Notes: generated by a model from the letters alone, not told the origin. 64,000 nt of DNA from Takakia lepidozioides (GCA_030704615.1 CM060731.1:86656756-86720755); one strand, 5' to 3'. Shown: positions 22,641 to 35,369, counted from the stretch's first letter. Program-made: numbers and translations.

Positions 22641-23518
22641 AGTGAGTGGGGTTTGTGAGATGGATTCATACATATTGCCATTTTAATGAAAGTGGATTCT
22701 TTGATTCTTTTTTTTTTTTTCTGCCGGAACAACTACAGTGGAGTACGGGGATTCAATGTTTTCCGAAGAGGATGAAACAGAACATTAAAAGAACAAAGTT
22801 CAGTCTGACTCAGAGTCAGTACAATGTATCCCCGCGTCCTTTGCATCTAAGTCCAAGTATTTAAGAACTCCGGATCTACGCTGGCTACACCTGCGGCCGG
22901 GCAATAAAAAGTCAAGGGATAGAGACTCGGCCGCATGAAGTGCCATTGCTTCGGCATACACAGGAAGCAGAAAATTGGAAAGGGGGCTGTCGAAAACAGT
23001 CTCGCCACAAATGGGGGTATCTCCTGAAGATCCATCGCTGCTTTCCTGCAAGTCACAGTCCGAAAAAAGTTATTACTGTAAATTTGATGTCCGAGAAATT
23101 GAATATGGCTCCCAAAGTGGGTTTAGGACTTACTCACATGAAAAGTCATTGTCGACCTACTTATCCTCGGGATCGTCATCATTTCGGATTTGAATCGTCT
23201 CAGTCTATGTGCCTGAAGTGGAGCCAGACAAAAGGGGGAAGAGCACTGTCTTGTAAAGGTCAGAATCACCCTCCATGCCAAAAAAGCTTCTTCCGCCTGC
23301 CTTGCGTGCATGGTAAGTTGCTCCTGCACCAGACAGGAGGACATGAACAGGTTGGTGGGGGGGGGGATTTAAGAAGATGAAACTGGTGAAAGAAAATCAA
23401 TTCAGAAGGGAGAGAACGAACCTGTGGACACAGAAAGATTGACCACCCGTGCAGAATGGTGGCTGCATGACTCCAGCAGTGTCTGCATGAACGCTGGGGT
23501 TTTTTCCTTTGCACCTCT
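22641..23518. other. MULE1 interior, no gene recognised
   Basis: It contains the probable 3' flank of the companion gene. A T tract lies at 22710 and a G tract at 23356. No coding motif is supported. Confidence 0.35.
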
Positions 23519-25209
23519 CTAGGGAGTGCCATCTGGTCTCTTGAGAGTCTGACTGGATTGCATGAAGTTGTACAAAATGTCATCGACATGCGGCTCGTAC
23601 GGGGGGTTGACGAAACAACCCTGGTCAGAAATCTCAAAGCTGCGGACGGAGAATGGTGTATTTGAGGTGTATTCCTCCGCAGGCAGATCGCCTCGAACAT
23701 CCTCGTCTGCCAAAGACTACAGGTTAGGGTGCTAAACACAAACTATAGTGGAAGTTTGTACATTGGCTATTCAAAACACAGGCATACAATAATCTGTTTT
23801 GTCACGAATCTGTGATGATCGGTGTCGATCATTACAGATTCTTCTAGAGTGGAGCTGCAGAGAACATTGAAACGCAGCATGAAAGCACAAGCAGAAGGGA
23901 GACAGCATACCAGCTGACCAGGACAACCCCCTTTCACAAAGTAGAGGTTGTTCACACAATTCCATGTGCGCAAAACTTCAAACCCAGAGGATTTTAGGTA
24001 TGATGCCAATGCCCGACGACTATCTTTGTCACATGACTGAAAAAGCAGAGAGGAAATTATTGCAAAACCCGAACACCCAACTCCAGTAGTTATCATCGAA
24101 TTTGTTCCAGCTTGGCGTCTTGCCCTTCGGAAGAACTTCTAGCACAGCCTGGCCGTCCGGGATGTCAAGAATGACCATGTCAGCCGCAAATGTTTTCTGC
24201 ACACCGCACACGAAGGTGGGACCAGTGCTCACCTGCAACAGACATGTTCAATTTTAGAACGAAGAGAAGAATGTTTTCAAAGAAACAAACTTTAATACTG
24301 CAAATGACACTTACAGATGCAAAAGAAAGAAAATCAAATTCTCACCAGATTAAGGAATGAGATCATGTTGTCCCAGGTAGGCGAAGGCACCCCAGTGTAT
24401 CCTCTCTTTTGACTCTGCATCAACGTCAGCCAACCCTCATTGACAATCTTAATCTCTCCTGCCGAATCAGCACGAGAAGGGTGTGGCCTGGCATCGAACA
24501 CGCACTGAATTGTGCGGGTATACCTTCCAGCAGTGAAGTCCTTCTCACTCTCCTTTTCCTTCTCCCTCTCCATTTCTTTCTCCTTCCCCTTGTCCTTTTC
24601 CTTCTCCTTGTCCTTGGACTTGTCTTTGTCCTTTAGCTTTGCTGGTGACCTAGCTACGACATCAGGAGCCTTGTCTTTTGGTTTGCGCCCCGCCTTCTTA
24701 CCCTTCTGCGTCGTTTCCTGAGCATCATGCTCCTTGGCAGCCAATGTTGCTATGTTTCTTTGGTACTCCTCGTCATCCAGAGGCGCCAGCATCTCAGCAT
24801 TATTGTTCAAGTATTTCATGTGCTGCTCTTGAAAAGTCGTGTGCTCAGGTAGGAAATCTAGGTACCAACCACAGTCTCTAAAGTGAGAAGGACTCCAGTC
24901 CTTCAATATCCCTGCAGTGTACATGGTTGGATCGTTTGCAGGGTCCGACCACATGTCAAGATAGTCTGGAATACCGCTGAGGTGATTTCCATCCATAAGC
25001 ACATATTTTGTGTACCTGTGAAACACGAGACAAAACCCAACCCACCAAAGCGCAAAGTGAGTAAGATGCCAGTAGCACAGAATGAAAAAAACGAGGAAGG
25101 AAATGAGTTGACAATTTTTAATCTACTTGCTTCCCTTTGTATTCTGCACGGAAATATCCCTAACCTATTGGAAATAAACCTATCAATGTAAAAGCACATT
25201 GCAAGGAAA

Positions 25210-25725
25210 GTGAATGTCGGCAACGACATTCAGAAAACTCGAGTGAGGAACTCTCACTAAAAAATCAATGGATCATACAAAACGTACAATAAATCTCAGG
25301 AGTTCACAACAGCTCTGGATGTGAATGTCGTCAACGACATTCACAAAATTCCATTCAAGGACACTACAAACACACCCTAAGTTCCTAATCCAGGTGAATG
25401 CAATCTCTAGCTTTGGAAGGACACAGACATAGAAGTGAATGTCGGCACCGACATTCACTTTGGATCTGTGATTACACTGCTAACAAAGCCTAACAATTTC
25501 TCACAAGAGGCAACACAGTTTCCAGTAGGACATTCAACATACAAAACGTACAATATATCTCAGGAGCTCACAACAGCTCTGGATGTGAATGTCGTCAACG
25601 ACATTCACAAAATTCAATTCAAGGACACTGCAAACACACCCTAAGTTCCTAATCCAGGTCAATGCAATCTCTAGCTTTGGAAGGACACAGACATAGAAGT
25701 GAATGTCGGCACCGACATTCACTTT
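25210..25725. repeat. Palindromes and a 264 bp tandem duplication in a companion-gene intron
   Basis: Five near-perfect palindromes of 22-26 bp (for example gtgaatgtcggcaccgacat with its complement, at 25210, 25321, 25435, 25585 and 25699) lie in one intron. The segment 25275-25530 is repeated at 25539-25795 with few differences. Confidence 0.8.
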
Positions 25726-27594
25726 GGATCTGTGATTACACTGCTAACAAAGCCTAACAATTTCTCACAAGAGGCAACACAGTTTCCAGTAGGACATTGC
25801 ACCTGTACACAACTCGCATCATGGCCCACTCTCCCCCAACCTGACTGTCAAAGTCGTTGGACCGTAAAATGTTACCATCATTGGAGAACTCTCGGAAAAA
25901 ACAGTATCTCCAAGTGAGACCTCTCCACTTCCTTATGTATGCCTCCAATGTCATTTGAGGCGGGGAAACAATAGAAATGTTCAAGTCCTTCAAAGTCTGC
26001 TCGAGCACAATGATTGCGCGCTTCTCCAGCTGCAAATGGTACATTTGTCAGTTTTGCAAATAAGGTACTCATCACATTCATGAAGTCAACAAAGATGGAA
26101 TTTCTTTGAATACACACCTGACTCCAAAATGTAGCCTTGTGAAGCCAGTTGTCAAACACAATGTCACTGATTCCTTCCACCTTTGTGTCAGGCTGTATAG
26201 TGCTCTTTGGGAACTGATTCAAGTCCTTCACTGTCTGATCTGAGTTCCAAATCTCCAGCCATCTTATTTTGGTTTGGGGGTCGACCATGGAGATGGCCAG
26301 CCGGTGCAATTTCTCCTGCTGCATCTCCGGGTGCACATGCTTGTCATTGTGAGATTTGATCTGCAGAAGGAACTCATCACCAAGGCCAGGATCTACTATT
26401 CTAAGCTGCTTTGAGAAGGCGGACATCAGTTTGGTTATGCGGATTTCATACTTCTTCTTTATTGCTGCTTCCACACCCTTTGATGTCCTAAGTTCCTATG
26501 TTGTAGTGTGGTAGTATTCGGATTTCCTCTTTTCAGCTGCCTTTGCCAGTTCCTGCTGCATTGATCAAAATAGGGATGAGTACAAAACGAAATATGTATT
26601 CAGAAAGACAAGTGAGTACAGGCTCGGCCTTACCGCATACATGTACTCCAGAAACGCCTCTCGAGTCAAAGAATACCAAGTGCCTGCAGCTCTTTCTGTT
26701 TCGCACTTCTTGATTGTATCGGGGTGGAGTACTGTGCGAAAATCATCCAGCTTCATCAGACCAATCCTCTAAATTTGGAACAGTGTGTGGACCAAACTTG
26801 TTGTCACATGCGATTTCTCTGTCAATCTGCAAATTTTTTGGAAACAATGCATTGGTAAACATCGTTTTTGGGTGGGATTAACAAGACATTGGAGAGGCAA
26901 TAGAGTCTTTAGGATGACTTACTTGATCACGTTGTGCATAGCTGTAAGAAGCCTAGCGATGTCGTTTCCAGGATCCAAAACCATTGCCTCTACAACAACA
27001 TGCTTGTCTTTGTCTTTTGCATGATGTTTCTGAATGTATCCCATCCATGCCAGCAATCGGTGGTTGATGTCCCAGACGTAGAATATGTGGTTGCAAAATT
27101 GCTGGGTGTTTCTTCCCATCATGAGGCCCAGCTCGAACTCCTCATTAACATCCTTCCAGCACTCATCCCAGGTATCTGTGATCTCAGGAGACACTAATGT
27201 GCTTTTCCCATTTGTATCCGTCAGTGACACATAAAAAACTTGTGCACCAAGTTTGTATCCATGCACGAAATCAGTTTCCAATTTTGTAATGTCATGGGAA
27301 AGAGGAGGACGCACAACATGCATAGATATCATCCGGCATAGTGGGATGTCCAGACGCCCTCCAGAGACGAGCATGTCCCTAATAACCTCATGAGAGTTTA
27401 CCTTCTGGAATGACATGAGTTCTTTCACCTTGTCAAGGTAGTGCACTTCAGGTTCATTTGCTTCATCGCTATTCTCAAAGCTCTTGGCAGACTCGTCCCC
27501 ATCTCCAGAACCTTTTGCCTCTGTTCCTGTCTGCTTGGACTTCACAGTTTTCTGCACGATGCCATGCCAATCAGACAGTGAGTTATGTACAAAT

Positions 27595-28527
27595 AGTGAA
27601 CGTCGGTACCGACCATCAGTCTGTCTCGTCTCAAATAACAGTGAATGGCGGCACCGACATTCACAACCATCTACACAAGCAAAGCTGATCCAGACGAATG
27701 CAAACCAAAACAATATGACTATATAGTGATGGTCGGTACCGACAATCACTATGTTTTTGGGCAAACAAGTACAGAGAGGCTCTGAGCATTAGCGAACGGC
27801 GTTAACGACAATAAAAAAAAAAAAAACATTTGAAGGACCTACTGGATCGGTTTGGTGCAATGAAATATATGTCTTAGTGATTGGTGGCACCGACACTCAC
27901 TCTAGTTTAGGGCAGAAAGTGAGTGCAGATAAGTCAGAGAGACTCCATTGTGATGATCGTCACAAACAATCACTGTTTCTTGTCTATCTGGAATGTACTT
28001 TGCAATCGATACTCTACATGAATCTACAGTATGGTCTCAAAAAAAGTGATTGGCGGTACTGCCATTCCACTTCCCTAATCTGTTCAACCTGAAATAGAGA
28101 AAATGCAATGCAAGACTATATGACTGAATATGTCGACCATCACTCTCTCTCCACGCATATAGGTACAGGAAGCTCATGAGGAGAATCGAATGGCGTTAAC
28201 AACACTCGCACTACACTAGAATGGAATGCATTGCGTTTGGTGTAAGTCAATACTAGATCATAGTTACTGTCGGCACCGACACTCACTTTCTGTTGTATCA
28301 GATGAGAGTTTTGAAAAGAAAGAGAATGACGTTGCCGACAATCACAGGTTCCTGCTATAGAATGAAAGAGAAGGAGTGCTTGAAAGACAATCAGACTGAC
28401 TCTATGATCTGAAGAACAGTGAATGGCGGTACCGCCAGTCACAAACTGCTGGTGTGGAAAACCATAAACAGAGGAGTACAAAGCAAATCAACATGGCTTC
28501 ATAGTGATGGTCGGTACCGACCATCAC
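27595..28527. repeat. Cluster of related palindromes in a second companion-gene intron
   Basis: About a dozen variants of AGTGAnnGTCGGnACCGAC with the mirrored arm, including 27595, 27640, 27728, 27876, 28047, 28417 and 28502. Arms change together in several copies (GTCGGTACCGAC and GGCGGTACCGCC), so pairing is kept while sequence varies. Confidence 0.8.
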
Positions 28528-28902
28528 TTTCTAGGACATTGCACTCACTTTCTTCGTAGATCTGTAAACATGAAATGGAAGGTAGAGAACACTTATTGGG
28601 GCCTTCTTAGGTTTTGAATTTGGATCCCCTTCAGCAGCTTTCTACTTCCCTCTCACATCTGCTGGAATTTATGTCTGCTCTAAGGTTTGTAGACCTTCTC
28701 CCGGTTCAGCGTTCCCCGGACTTCCACCTCCTTCAGTTTCCCTGCGAATCAGCTCTGCTTCCACAGTCTGGTTTCCAACGCTCAATGTTCTCTCTGACTG
28801 TGTGACAGCTGCAGCCTTATTCTCGGTCTGCTCTTGTGTTGCAGTCTCCGCGTTCACCTGCTGCCGTGGCCCTGTGTTCTCCATCAAATGACGCCTCGTC
28901 AT

Positions 28903-29869
28903 TTGCTCTCTTGCTCTGAGTCTCTCTCTAAGGGAAGTAAAATAAAGTGACTTCCTTCTCTTTTGTATCGTAGAAGGAACCCTCTCCAGCTTAACTACCT
29001 CTCTCCCTCTAAGTGCAGAAACTAGAAAGACAAAGTGACTCTCGATTTCTTGCGGAGTTGCTTGCGTTGGGGATTGTCTCTAGAAGCATCGGATTCCCTC
29101 TCGCGTGACCGTTACACAAATGTCGTTCCCTTATTAGTGTACTAGCCAGCCATTAGTGGACAGCTATTCGTCTGCAATGTAGTTATCGATGTCTGCCGTG
29201 TCGCCCAAAATGAACGGCGTGTCGTTTATTTGAACGGTTTCAATAATTGAAAATAACAGCGACATATATTATAGATGAATATAACATTGCATATAAACAA
29301 TTAGCTGGTCTGACTGCTCAGCCTCAGACAATGCCTATGCCATCAGAACCTTGGCACCGTGGAATAAAAAATATGGGGCCATCTGGCGCACAATCTCAGA
29401 CAAATAAATGTAAATGAACGAGTGTTTGATGACAAATTTTTGGATATCATACACATTCATCCTTGTAAGCCAACCCCACGTTCATTTCATAGTTTGGACT
29501 TTCCAGATGCGCATGATCATTGGTACTAGTATAAAGATGCATTTACTTCATCTACTATCCCACCCTCAGATCCTTTGGCACACTTCCGAGAAGTTGGCTG
29601 GTTATTATGTTTATTGATGAGGTTCTGAATAAAGGTTTAACAGCTACCGAAATTGCTCCTAGGGATACTCTGTCTACAGGGCCCACAAAAAAAGTAATTA
29701 AAATGGACGGCTGCATGTCTGGAAGGAATAATAGAATGTGCACAATCATCGTGTGAGCTTTCTCCGCGATATTCTCTGCTCATTCTTCAACAGTGTTTTG
29801 GAGACCTCAGTCAACAGATTTCACTGAAGAGCTGCGATAACAAGGCATCTTCGTACGAGAGGAGGCAAG
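28903..29869. promoter_or_regulatory. Divergent promoter region between the two MULE1 genes
   Basis: An interval of 967 bp between the start regions of the companion gene (minus) and transposase (plus). It has no coding motif. It must hold both 5' regions if the gene models are right. Confidence 0.4.
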
Positions 29870-32800
29870 ATGGCTTCCTCTGAAGCGGAGTTCTTCTCTG
29901 ACGACAAACCAATGTCGTTCTCCAAGGAAGCCCTTGACAATGGATTCACAATTGTTCTGGAACATGTCTTGGCTACCCGGTTTGAGCTTCAGAATGGCTT
30001 CATCTTCTTGGAGAAAGAGGTGTACGATTTGGAAGGGAAGTTGTTGAAATACTCTTTCCAAAACCGTGATCAGACGGCTCATGTCAGCCAGTGGAGAGTG
30101 TGCCCTGGTCGATACAGAGTACTTGGAGAGCCTCGGCAAAAGTCCATTGGATCATATGTGACGCCCGGGACTGCTGCTTCAGTCGTTGAAGACAAGAGGG
30201 AGGTGGTGGTGAAAAAAGAACAGACGTCCTCCACTCCAATCGTTGAGCTTTTGGATTCGTCCGATGATGACATAAGTGAAATTCCAAATCCAGTCCTTCC
30301 TACTGTAGTTGGAAAAGCGGATGAAGAAGAGATTTGTAGTGTCATTCCAAAACTACGGGCGATGGGAGGAATGGCAGGTTTCAAAAGTGAGTTGTGAGGA
30401 ATTGATTGGGAATCTTTGAAGCAGGTGCCTATGAAGTTCCTGCGAGAGACTTTTGATGGCGATATCCTATTCGAGCTGCCTCCTCCTCCGCGAGTTGGAG
30501 GTGTAACAATCATGATGCACGGAATGGACAAGAAACACGACGGGCACCCATGGTGTAGAACAAAAACATCCAATATTCAAAATGATGACAAGCTTATTTT
30601 CAGCAGAACAGTTTGCAATGGACACCTTAGGTGTGATAATTTGAATTGCAGACACTTTCTTCAGTCTGGGGTTCATAATCAAAGCGAGTAGGAGGGTCTG
30701 GCGGAAAATCCATTTAAGCCTGGGACTGCCCCTCCACCGGCAAACACTTTCGTTTGCAAATTCTGCAAACTTGTGCCATGCTGCCTGGCGCTGTGCGGAG
30801 CAAGAATGTACTATGTTGTCCACCGTTTGAAAACAATGACAAGAGCTTGTATGCATTTCGGTTTCCATAACCATCCTGTCTCGAAGGGGGATTACAGGGA
30901 GAGTGTTGAGACAGTATCGAGGTTGATTAAACAGGAGTACGAGAGAAACCCATCCGCAACAACATCTGTAATTGCTCTTGGTGCAAGCAAGTCATTCTTG
31001 GAAAACCATATTTTGAGTGAAGGGGATTCTGTGGGGACTAAACTTGATGGTGCAGCATTGGACCTTATGATGGATCATTTCTCCACTTTGAGTTCACCTA
31101 ACATTCGGCGATCAGATCAATGCATTGAGAATGGGCTCTGGGATCAGAGGCTACATAGACAACATTTTGGAATTGAAACGACTGAGCAAGTACGACTATA
31201 TCCATGACAATGTTTTCCCAGGTCAAGGTGTCATCAAAGTATTTTTTTTTCAAAATGTCGACTGTTGGGGAGGGCAGTGGGGTAGCCTCGTGAAGCGGAT
31301 GCAGAAGACTGGGGACTTGCAGAATTGTTTTCTTATGTTTGATCATGTGAAACGAGTGAAAGATAGGACGACAATGGCTTGTCATATCTACGATCCAGTG
31401 TACCAACGAGTTATGACAATTGTAGTTTGTGACATGCAATCCGAGGATAAAAAATCCCAGAAACTCATGTGGAATTCCCTGATACGTGTTATGGGCTGCC
31501 ATGGGGTGCCATCTCCAAATTTTGCAGGTTTCATGGCGGATAGTGCTCAGGCAAATTTCAATGCTGTTCGAATTGTCTTCGAATCGGGCGACCCAAAAGT
31601 GCCAATGCCGGGAAGAGAGCGTACATGTCTATTCCATTGGACACAATCTCTGGAGAAACATACAAAGTCGGACATCAAACTAGAGATGCAGACTCAACAC
31701 CGTAAATTGTGCAAAGAGTACAAAGATGCTAGAACACTGAAGGAGGCGGATACTTTGTTCCAGACAATTCGTGCCCGGTGGTTCTCTTCTGGAGCTGCAT
31801 CACTTGAGAGTATGAGAGCATTGGAAGATTGGCTGGCATTTTGGCACTTCCGGTACAGACAGTGGGGAGCAGGCATGACAATGGTGCGAGGCTTCTATTT
31901 CTTGCTTTATTCATACATTTACTTTCCATATTTTTGACTCCTTGCTTTCTTTACGTTGTTCCCTGTGCACTGTTCTGAAGTGTGGTTCTCCACTTTGCAG
32001 AACATGTCTATTGAGGAAATGGCGGACATGCCACCTTGCAATTTAGCAGAGACTGTGCACAACGCATGGTTGCAACAGTTTGGGAAACGAGGTCGGGATT
32101 TGTATGTGGCAACAACAGATGATTTGATACGTGCCTTGCAACAACAAACCCAATACCGTGATTTCTTGCGAGGTGGGGTGATGGCAAGGGTCCGGACAAA
32201 TTGGAGTTGATGTTGCGTGCTGCAAACAGATCTGGAGATCCAAGCAAGATAGCACGGGCGGTGAGCATGTATGCCCAGGGAACGCCACTTGTTTCTAGAG
32301 TTCCACATCTTGAAGGGGAAGAGAGATTCGGCTCGTGTAAGAGGAAATTGAACACTCCACCTGGTTTGGATTCCGATTCGCACAGGGCAGACCGTGATAA
32401 CTTCTCGAAGCCTCGTGTTCCCTTGCATGACAGATCCATGTCCGGAACCTCCATTCTAGAAGAACCTCCAACACGACGGCAGGCTCCAGCATCAAACAGT
32501 GCCACTGAAATGGTGCAGGAGAGAAACAACCCCCTTGATGTGCTTGAGTCCGCATGCCCCAACCACGTTTGGCACATAAAACGCACAAGTGCAGGGTCTC
32601 GTGTGAAATGTACAGTGATCAGGGCAACTAATTTTGAGAAGTGCACTTCATCTATATCCAAAGGTGGTGCCCGGACTCCTGCTCCGACTTTCACGGGTTT
32701 GATGCGTCCATACGGTCAACCAGAAGCCAAGAACCACAAAATCTGGTTCTATGCAGATGATTGTGGCAGATGTGTGCATGGAACTGTGCGTCCTTCCATG

Positions 32801-33370
32801 GTGATGAAGCCAGCTCCTCCAACCGTTTGGCCCGTCAAGGTGGGAACACATCTCACAAGTCAGGAGATTGCAATGCTGGAGGAGGCAGGCTTTTCCCTTG
32901 CGAGACAACCCTAACTGCATGCATGTGCTACTACTTATGCGTCCTCTCGGGTCCCTCCAACAAATCCTCACTTGTGGCCAACCAAACGAGATGGAAAGCT
33001 CGTTCGGTGTTTCCCTCCAACCGCTGAACACTTTGGCAAAGTGGAGTCCGCAAGAATGCTCCAAGCTCGTGTTGCAAGCACCAAGGAAGTGCCCGATCCA
33101 GGATGTGGTCGGGTGTACACAATGATCACTTTGACATCTGTTGTTCATGACAGGGCCTACGACATCACGGTTTCCAATTTCCCCAATTGCACATGTCCTG
33201 ATTTTGTGAATATGCTATCAACCAGTTTGGGCAAGAGAGGTAAATTCATACCCTGCAAACATTTGTATTTCATATTTTTGAAGAGGATGGTTTGCGATCC
33301 AAACGTGACAACTTCGTTCACCAGGCCACTCTGAGTTTCAACGAGGTCGATACTCTATTGCAGCGGGATA
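29870..33370 (+). pseudogene. MULE1 transposase (MURA-like), broken
   Basis: It would cut and move the element. Order: N-terminal region from ATG 29870, a Cys/His zinc-like region (CDNLNCRHF, CKFCKLVPCC), the MULE DDE-type core (31125-31883: LMFDHVKRVKD, VVCDMQSED, GFMADSAQANFNAV, CLFHWTQSLEKH), intron 31884-32000 (ATG|GTGCGA to TTTGCAG|AAC), a helical region, and a C-terminal SWIM finger (CTCPDF ... IPCKHLYFIFLKRM, 33190-33290). It is broken by in-frame stops at 30395, 30689 and 32912 and by frameshifts near 31110 and 32175 (the latter in a GGGG run). Otherwise the frame is maintained. Catalytic residues are inferred from motif position. Confidence 0.8.
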
Positions 33371-34002
33371 CAACACATGGGTAGCATCAACTATGCAATG
33401 TGGTATGTGGACGACCATGCTATGAAATATGAAATTCAAATCAATTCGTTTGCAACATCGTCGGCGGTGCAATGATATGGCGTCCTTTATCCCTCCATTA
33501 TGCTTCCAACTATACTGAGTGAGCTCTGAGTGGCAACTTTTAAAAGCACATGCATCGTTGCACCGTTCGAAGTCTATATGTCTTCCTGTCCACTGCAATC
33601 ATCTTTTGAAGATGATCCTAACTCTCATTGTTATTTGGGGAGGGAGCAAGGTCTTCCCGTGGCAGCCTCTATGGCGCACACTTTGTGAGGATATTTTCTC
33701 GTCCTCGTAATTGTAAAAGTGAAACAAACATTTGTAATAGCACAATGTTGGATGCTACAATTGTAGGCCTCATGGTAGTCTTGATTGTATTCAGCCAAGG
33801 ATTCCCTGCATTAATCCCACGGTCATAGGACCATCCTCGGTTATAGGCGGCGCATGTTAATGCTGACATGGCAGATGACGGCGCAGTGCCACGTCATCAT
33901 TTGCCGCCACATCAGCCTGCTGACATGACGCTCACGCCACGTCAGCTGGCGTGAGCGTATGCTCGCGCACTCACGCGCAAGGCTCACGCCATTGCGTCGT
34001 TG
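33371..34002. other. MULE1 right flank and terminus
   Basis: Non-coding. The last 170 bp is GC-rich with CCACGTCA-type repeats (33886, 33907 as CCACATCA, 33936) and the terminal inverted block ending ggctcacgccattgcgtcgt. Confidence 0.6.
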
Positions 34003-34011
34003 CATTGGAGG

Positions 34012-35085
34012 AAGGGAGCCCGGTGTTCAAAATGCCAAAATGAAGGTCATACCACAGCTGAGTGCCACATGAAAGAGAAACATTGTGCTATCTGTAAGAT
34101 GGATAACTTCCACGGAGAATTGTTATTACAACAGAAAATTAACTACAAGGGAACCTAGGCAAATGAGGGTGCATCAAGTGCAACCCCAGCCAAGAAGAAA
34201 CAATGACCAGGACCGCTATGGTAGGCCTGGTGGATATAACAATGGTATGGCAGGAAGAGGTAATCCAAGAGGGAATTACCAAGGCAATCCCGGAGGCAAC
34301 TATCAGGGTAATCCAAGGGGGAATTACCAGCCAGGGAATCAGGATTATAGAAATAATCCTAGAATAGACCAAGGGCGAGGACCCAATGGTGAAGAACTGT
34401 GTTACTATTGTAACCAGGCAGGACATCGCAAGGCAGCTTGTCCATTCTGGATCAGACACCAGAATGAGATGAGAGCTCCTGTGAATGAGGGCCCGGTAGT
34501 GGCAGCTCACATGGTTATGCCATGTTTTGTACCAGAAGTAAGTACAATGATAGTTACCAGAAGCAAGGCTAAACTGCCATCTCCAGTGGATGAGGAGGAA
34601 GATGTGAATGAAGATGGTAGTGATGTGCCTAAAGATGATGAGGCATGGAGAGACAAGAAGGAACTGCACACGGAAATGGCAGAAGCTATAAGGGAAATGC
34701 AGAAGGAGACAGATATCCCTATAGTGGAGTCAACAGACTCTGAAGAAGAAAATGAGGAAGGTGAAGATGAAGTGAAGCAAGATGCTTCACAGGTTCAAGA
34801 TAATGAAGGGGCTTTGGCTGAAGTGATATGCCAGTCCAAAGCCGAGATTACAATTGGACAACTATTGGCTGTGGCACCCCATTGTAGACACAGGTTGTAT
34901 CAAGCAATCAATCAGATTGCTCATGTGACAGAGAATACAGACCTGAACAGCAAGGTGACAAGTTATAATGTGAAGCCTGAAGGGCAAGAAACTGTGTGGA
35001 CTTTGATGATTCCATGCCAGTAATCCAATTGAGAATTGGAAGCACAAACCTGACTGATGTGCTGATAGATGGAGGCTCAAGAATC
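34012..35085 (+). pseudogene. Copy B gag zinc knuckles and protease linker, resumed after MULE1
   Basis: It continues copy B: a first knuckle pair (C-x2-C-x4-H-x4-C twice, 34030-34120, with a two-base loss at about 34107), then a frame 34085-35023 with RREPRQ-like basic stretch, Asn/Gly-rich repeats, a CCHC knuckle CYYCNQAGHRKAAC, the linker VPKDDEAWRDKKELH and the domain ITIGQLLAVAPHCRHRLYQ. A frameshift at about 34990 precedes the protease, whose catalytic loop is cut at 35085. Confidence 0.8.
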
Positions 35086-35333
35086 AATATGGGGGTTGCT
35101 ATTCCATGAGCTCATGAGCCATGAGCTCATGAGCGGGCATGGCTCACCCATGAGCCGCAAAGTAACACACTTCGAGTTTCGGCAAATTTTTTTCGGGCCC
35201 AAAACTATAAAATAATTGAAAGTAATATAACAAGATAAGGTTTTCGAAGATTTCCGCGCTCATGCTGGAAGCACTCCGCTCATAAGTACCAGTGTCCGCT
35301 CATGACTTGGAGCCCAGGCTCATGGACCGCCAG
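35086..35333. mobile_element. CATGAGC-bounded AT-rich module 1
   Basis: It starts ggttgctattccatgagctc, with five ATGAGC copies in 70 bp, has an AT-rich core and ends with GCTCATG motifs in inverse orientation (35262-35333). Its start matches 36677 and the reverse complement of the end at 18722. It could be a terminal repeat of a larger element or a MITE. Confidence 0.6.
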
Positions 35334-35369
35334 GCCATGTCATAGAAAAACTGAATTCTGGGCAATAAC

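Larger units (their letters stand above)
23519..28902 (-). pseudogene. MULE1 companion gene, multi-exon, function unknown
   Basis: A spliced gene on the strand opposite the transposase. Exons I can bound by splice sites: 27551-26923, about 26774-26634, 26555-26118, 26029-25803, 25015-24346, 24232 to about 24087, 24038 to about 23913, and a last one from about 23716 to the stop at 23519. An upstream frame at 28902-28669 may be the start. The longest exons encode a conserved-looking block (HYLDKVKELMSFQKVN, HDITKLETDFVHGY, YVWDINHRLLAWMGY) and a Lys/Glu/Asp-rich low-complexity tract of about 40 residues (KDKEKEKDKGKEKEMEREK). I recognise no domain. A TAG stop interrupts the 26555 exon. Its position recalls mudrB of maize MuDR, but that gene is convergent with mudrA and this one is divergent. 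Confidence 0.55.
22081..34002 (+). mobile_element. MULE1, 11.9 kb Mutator-like element with two genes
   Basis: It is bounded by a perfect 9 bp duplication CATTGGAGG (22072-22080 and 34003-34011) within copy B gag, where copy A is uninterrupted. Both ends start CA and share an inverted block GGCGTGAGCCT about 12 bp in, then CGCGTGAG and CGCTCACGCC. Subterminal CCACRTCA motifs repeat near both ends. Inside are a companion gene on minus (23519-28902) and a transposase gene on plus (29870-33370), facing away from each other. 9 bp duplications are typical of Mutator-like elements. Confidence 0.88.
19932..35085 (+). mobile_element. Ty3/gypsy element copy B, interrupted by MULE1 and truncated in protease
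   Basis: The internal region follows LTR B: leader ORF (20060-20542), acidic linker (20539-20916), gag capsid (21299-21845), then a 95 bp SINE-like insertion, the charged region, and at 22080 the 11.9 kb MULE1 insertion. Gag resumes at 34003 and continues to the protease linker, ending at about 35085, where the catalytic segment (here starting GGSRINM) is cut by a CATGAGC-type module. Several frameshifts and stops (for example TAG at 21587 where copy A has Gln) show it is dead. Confidence 0.85.

Noticed and set aside
24409-24721. Plus-strand frames rich in Leu, Ser and Phe
   Set aside because: They are antisense to the Lys/Glu-rich exon of the companion gene.
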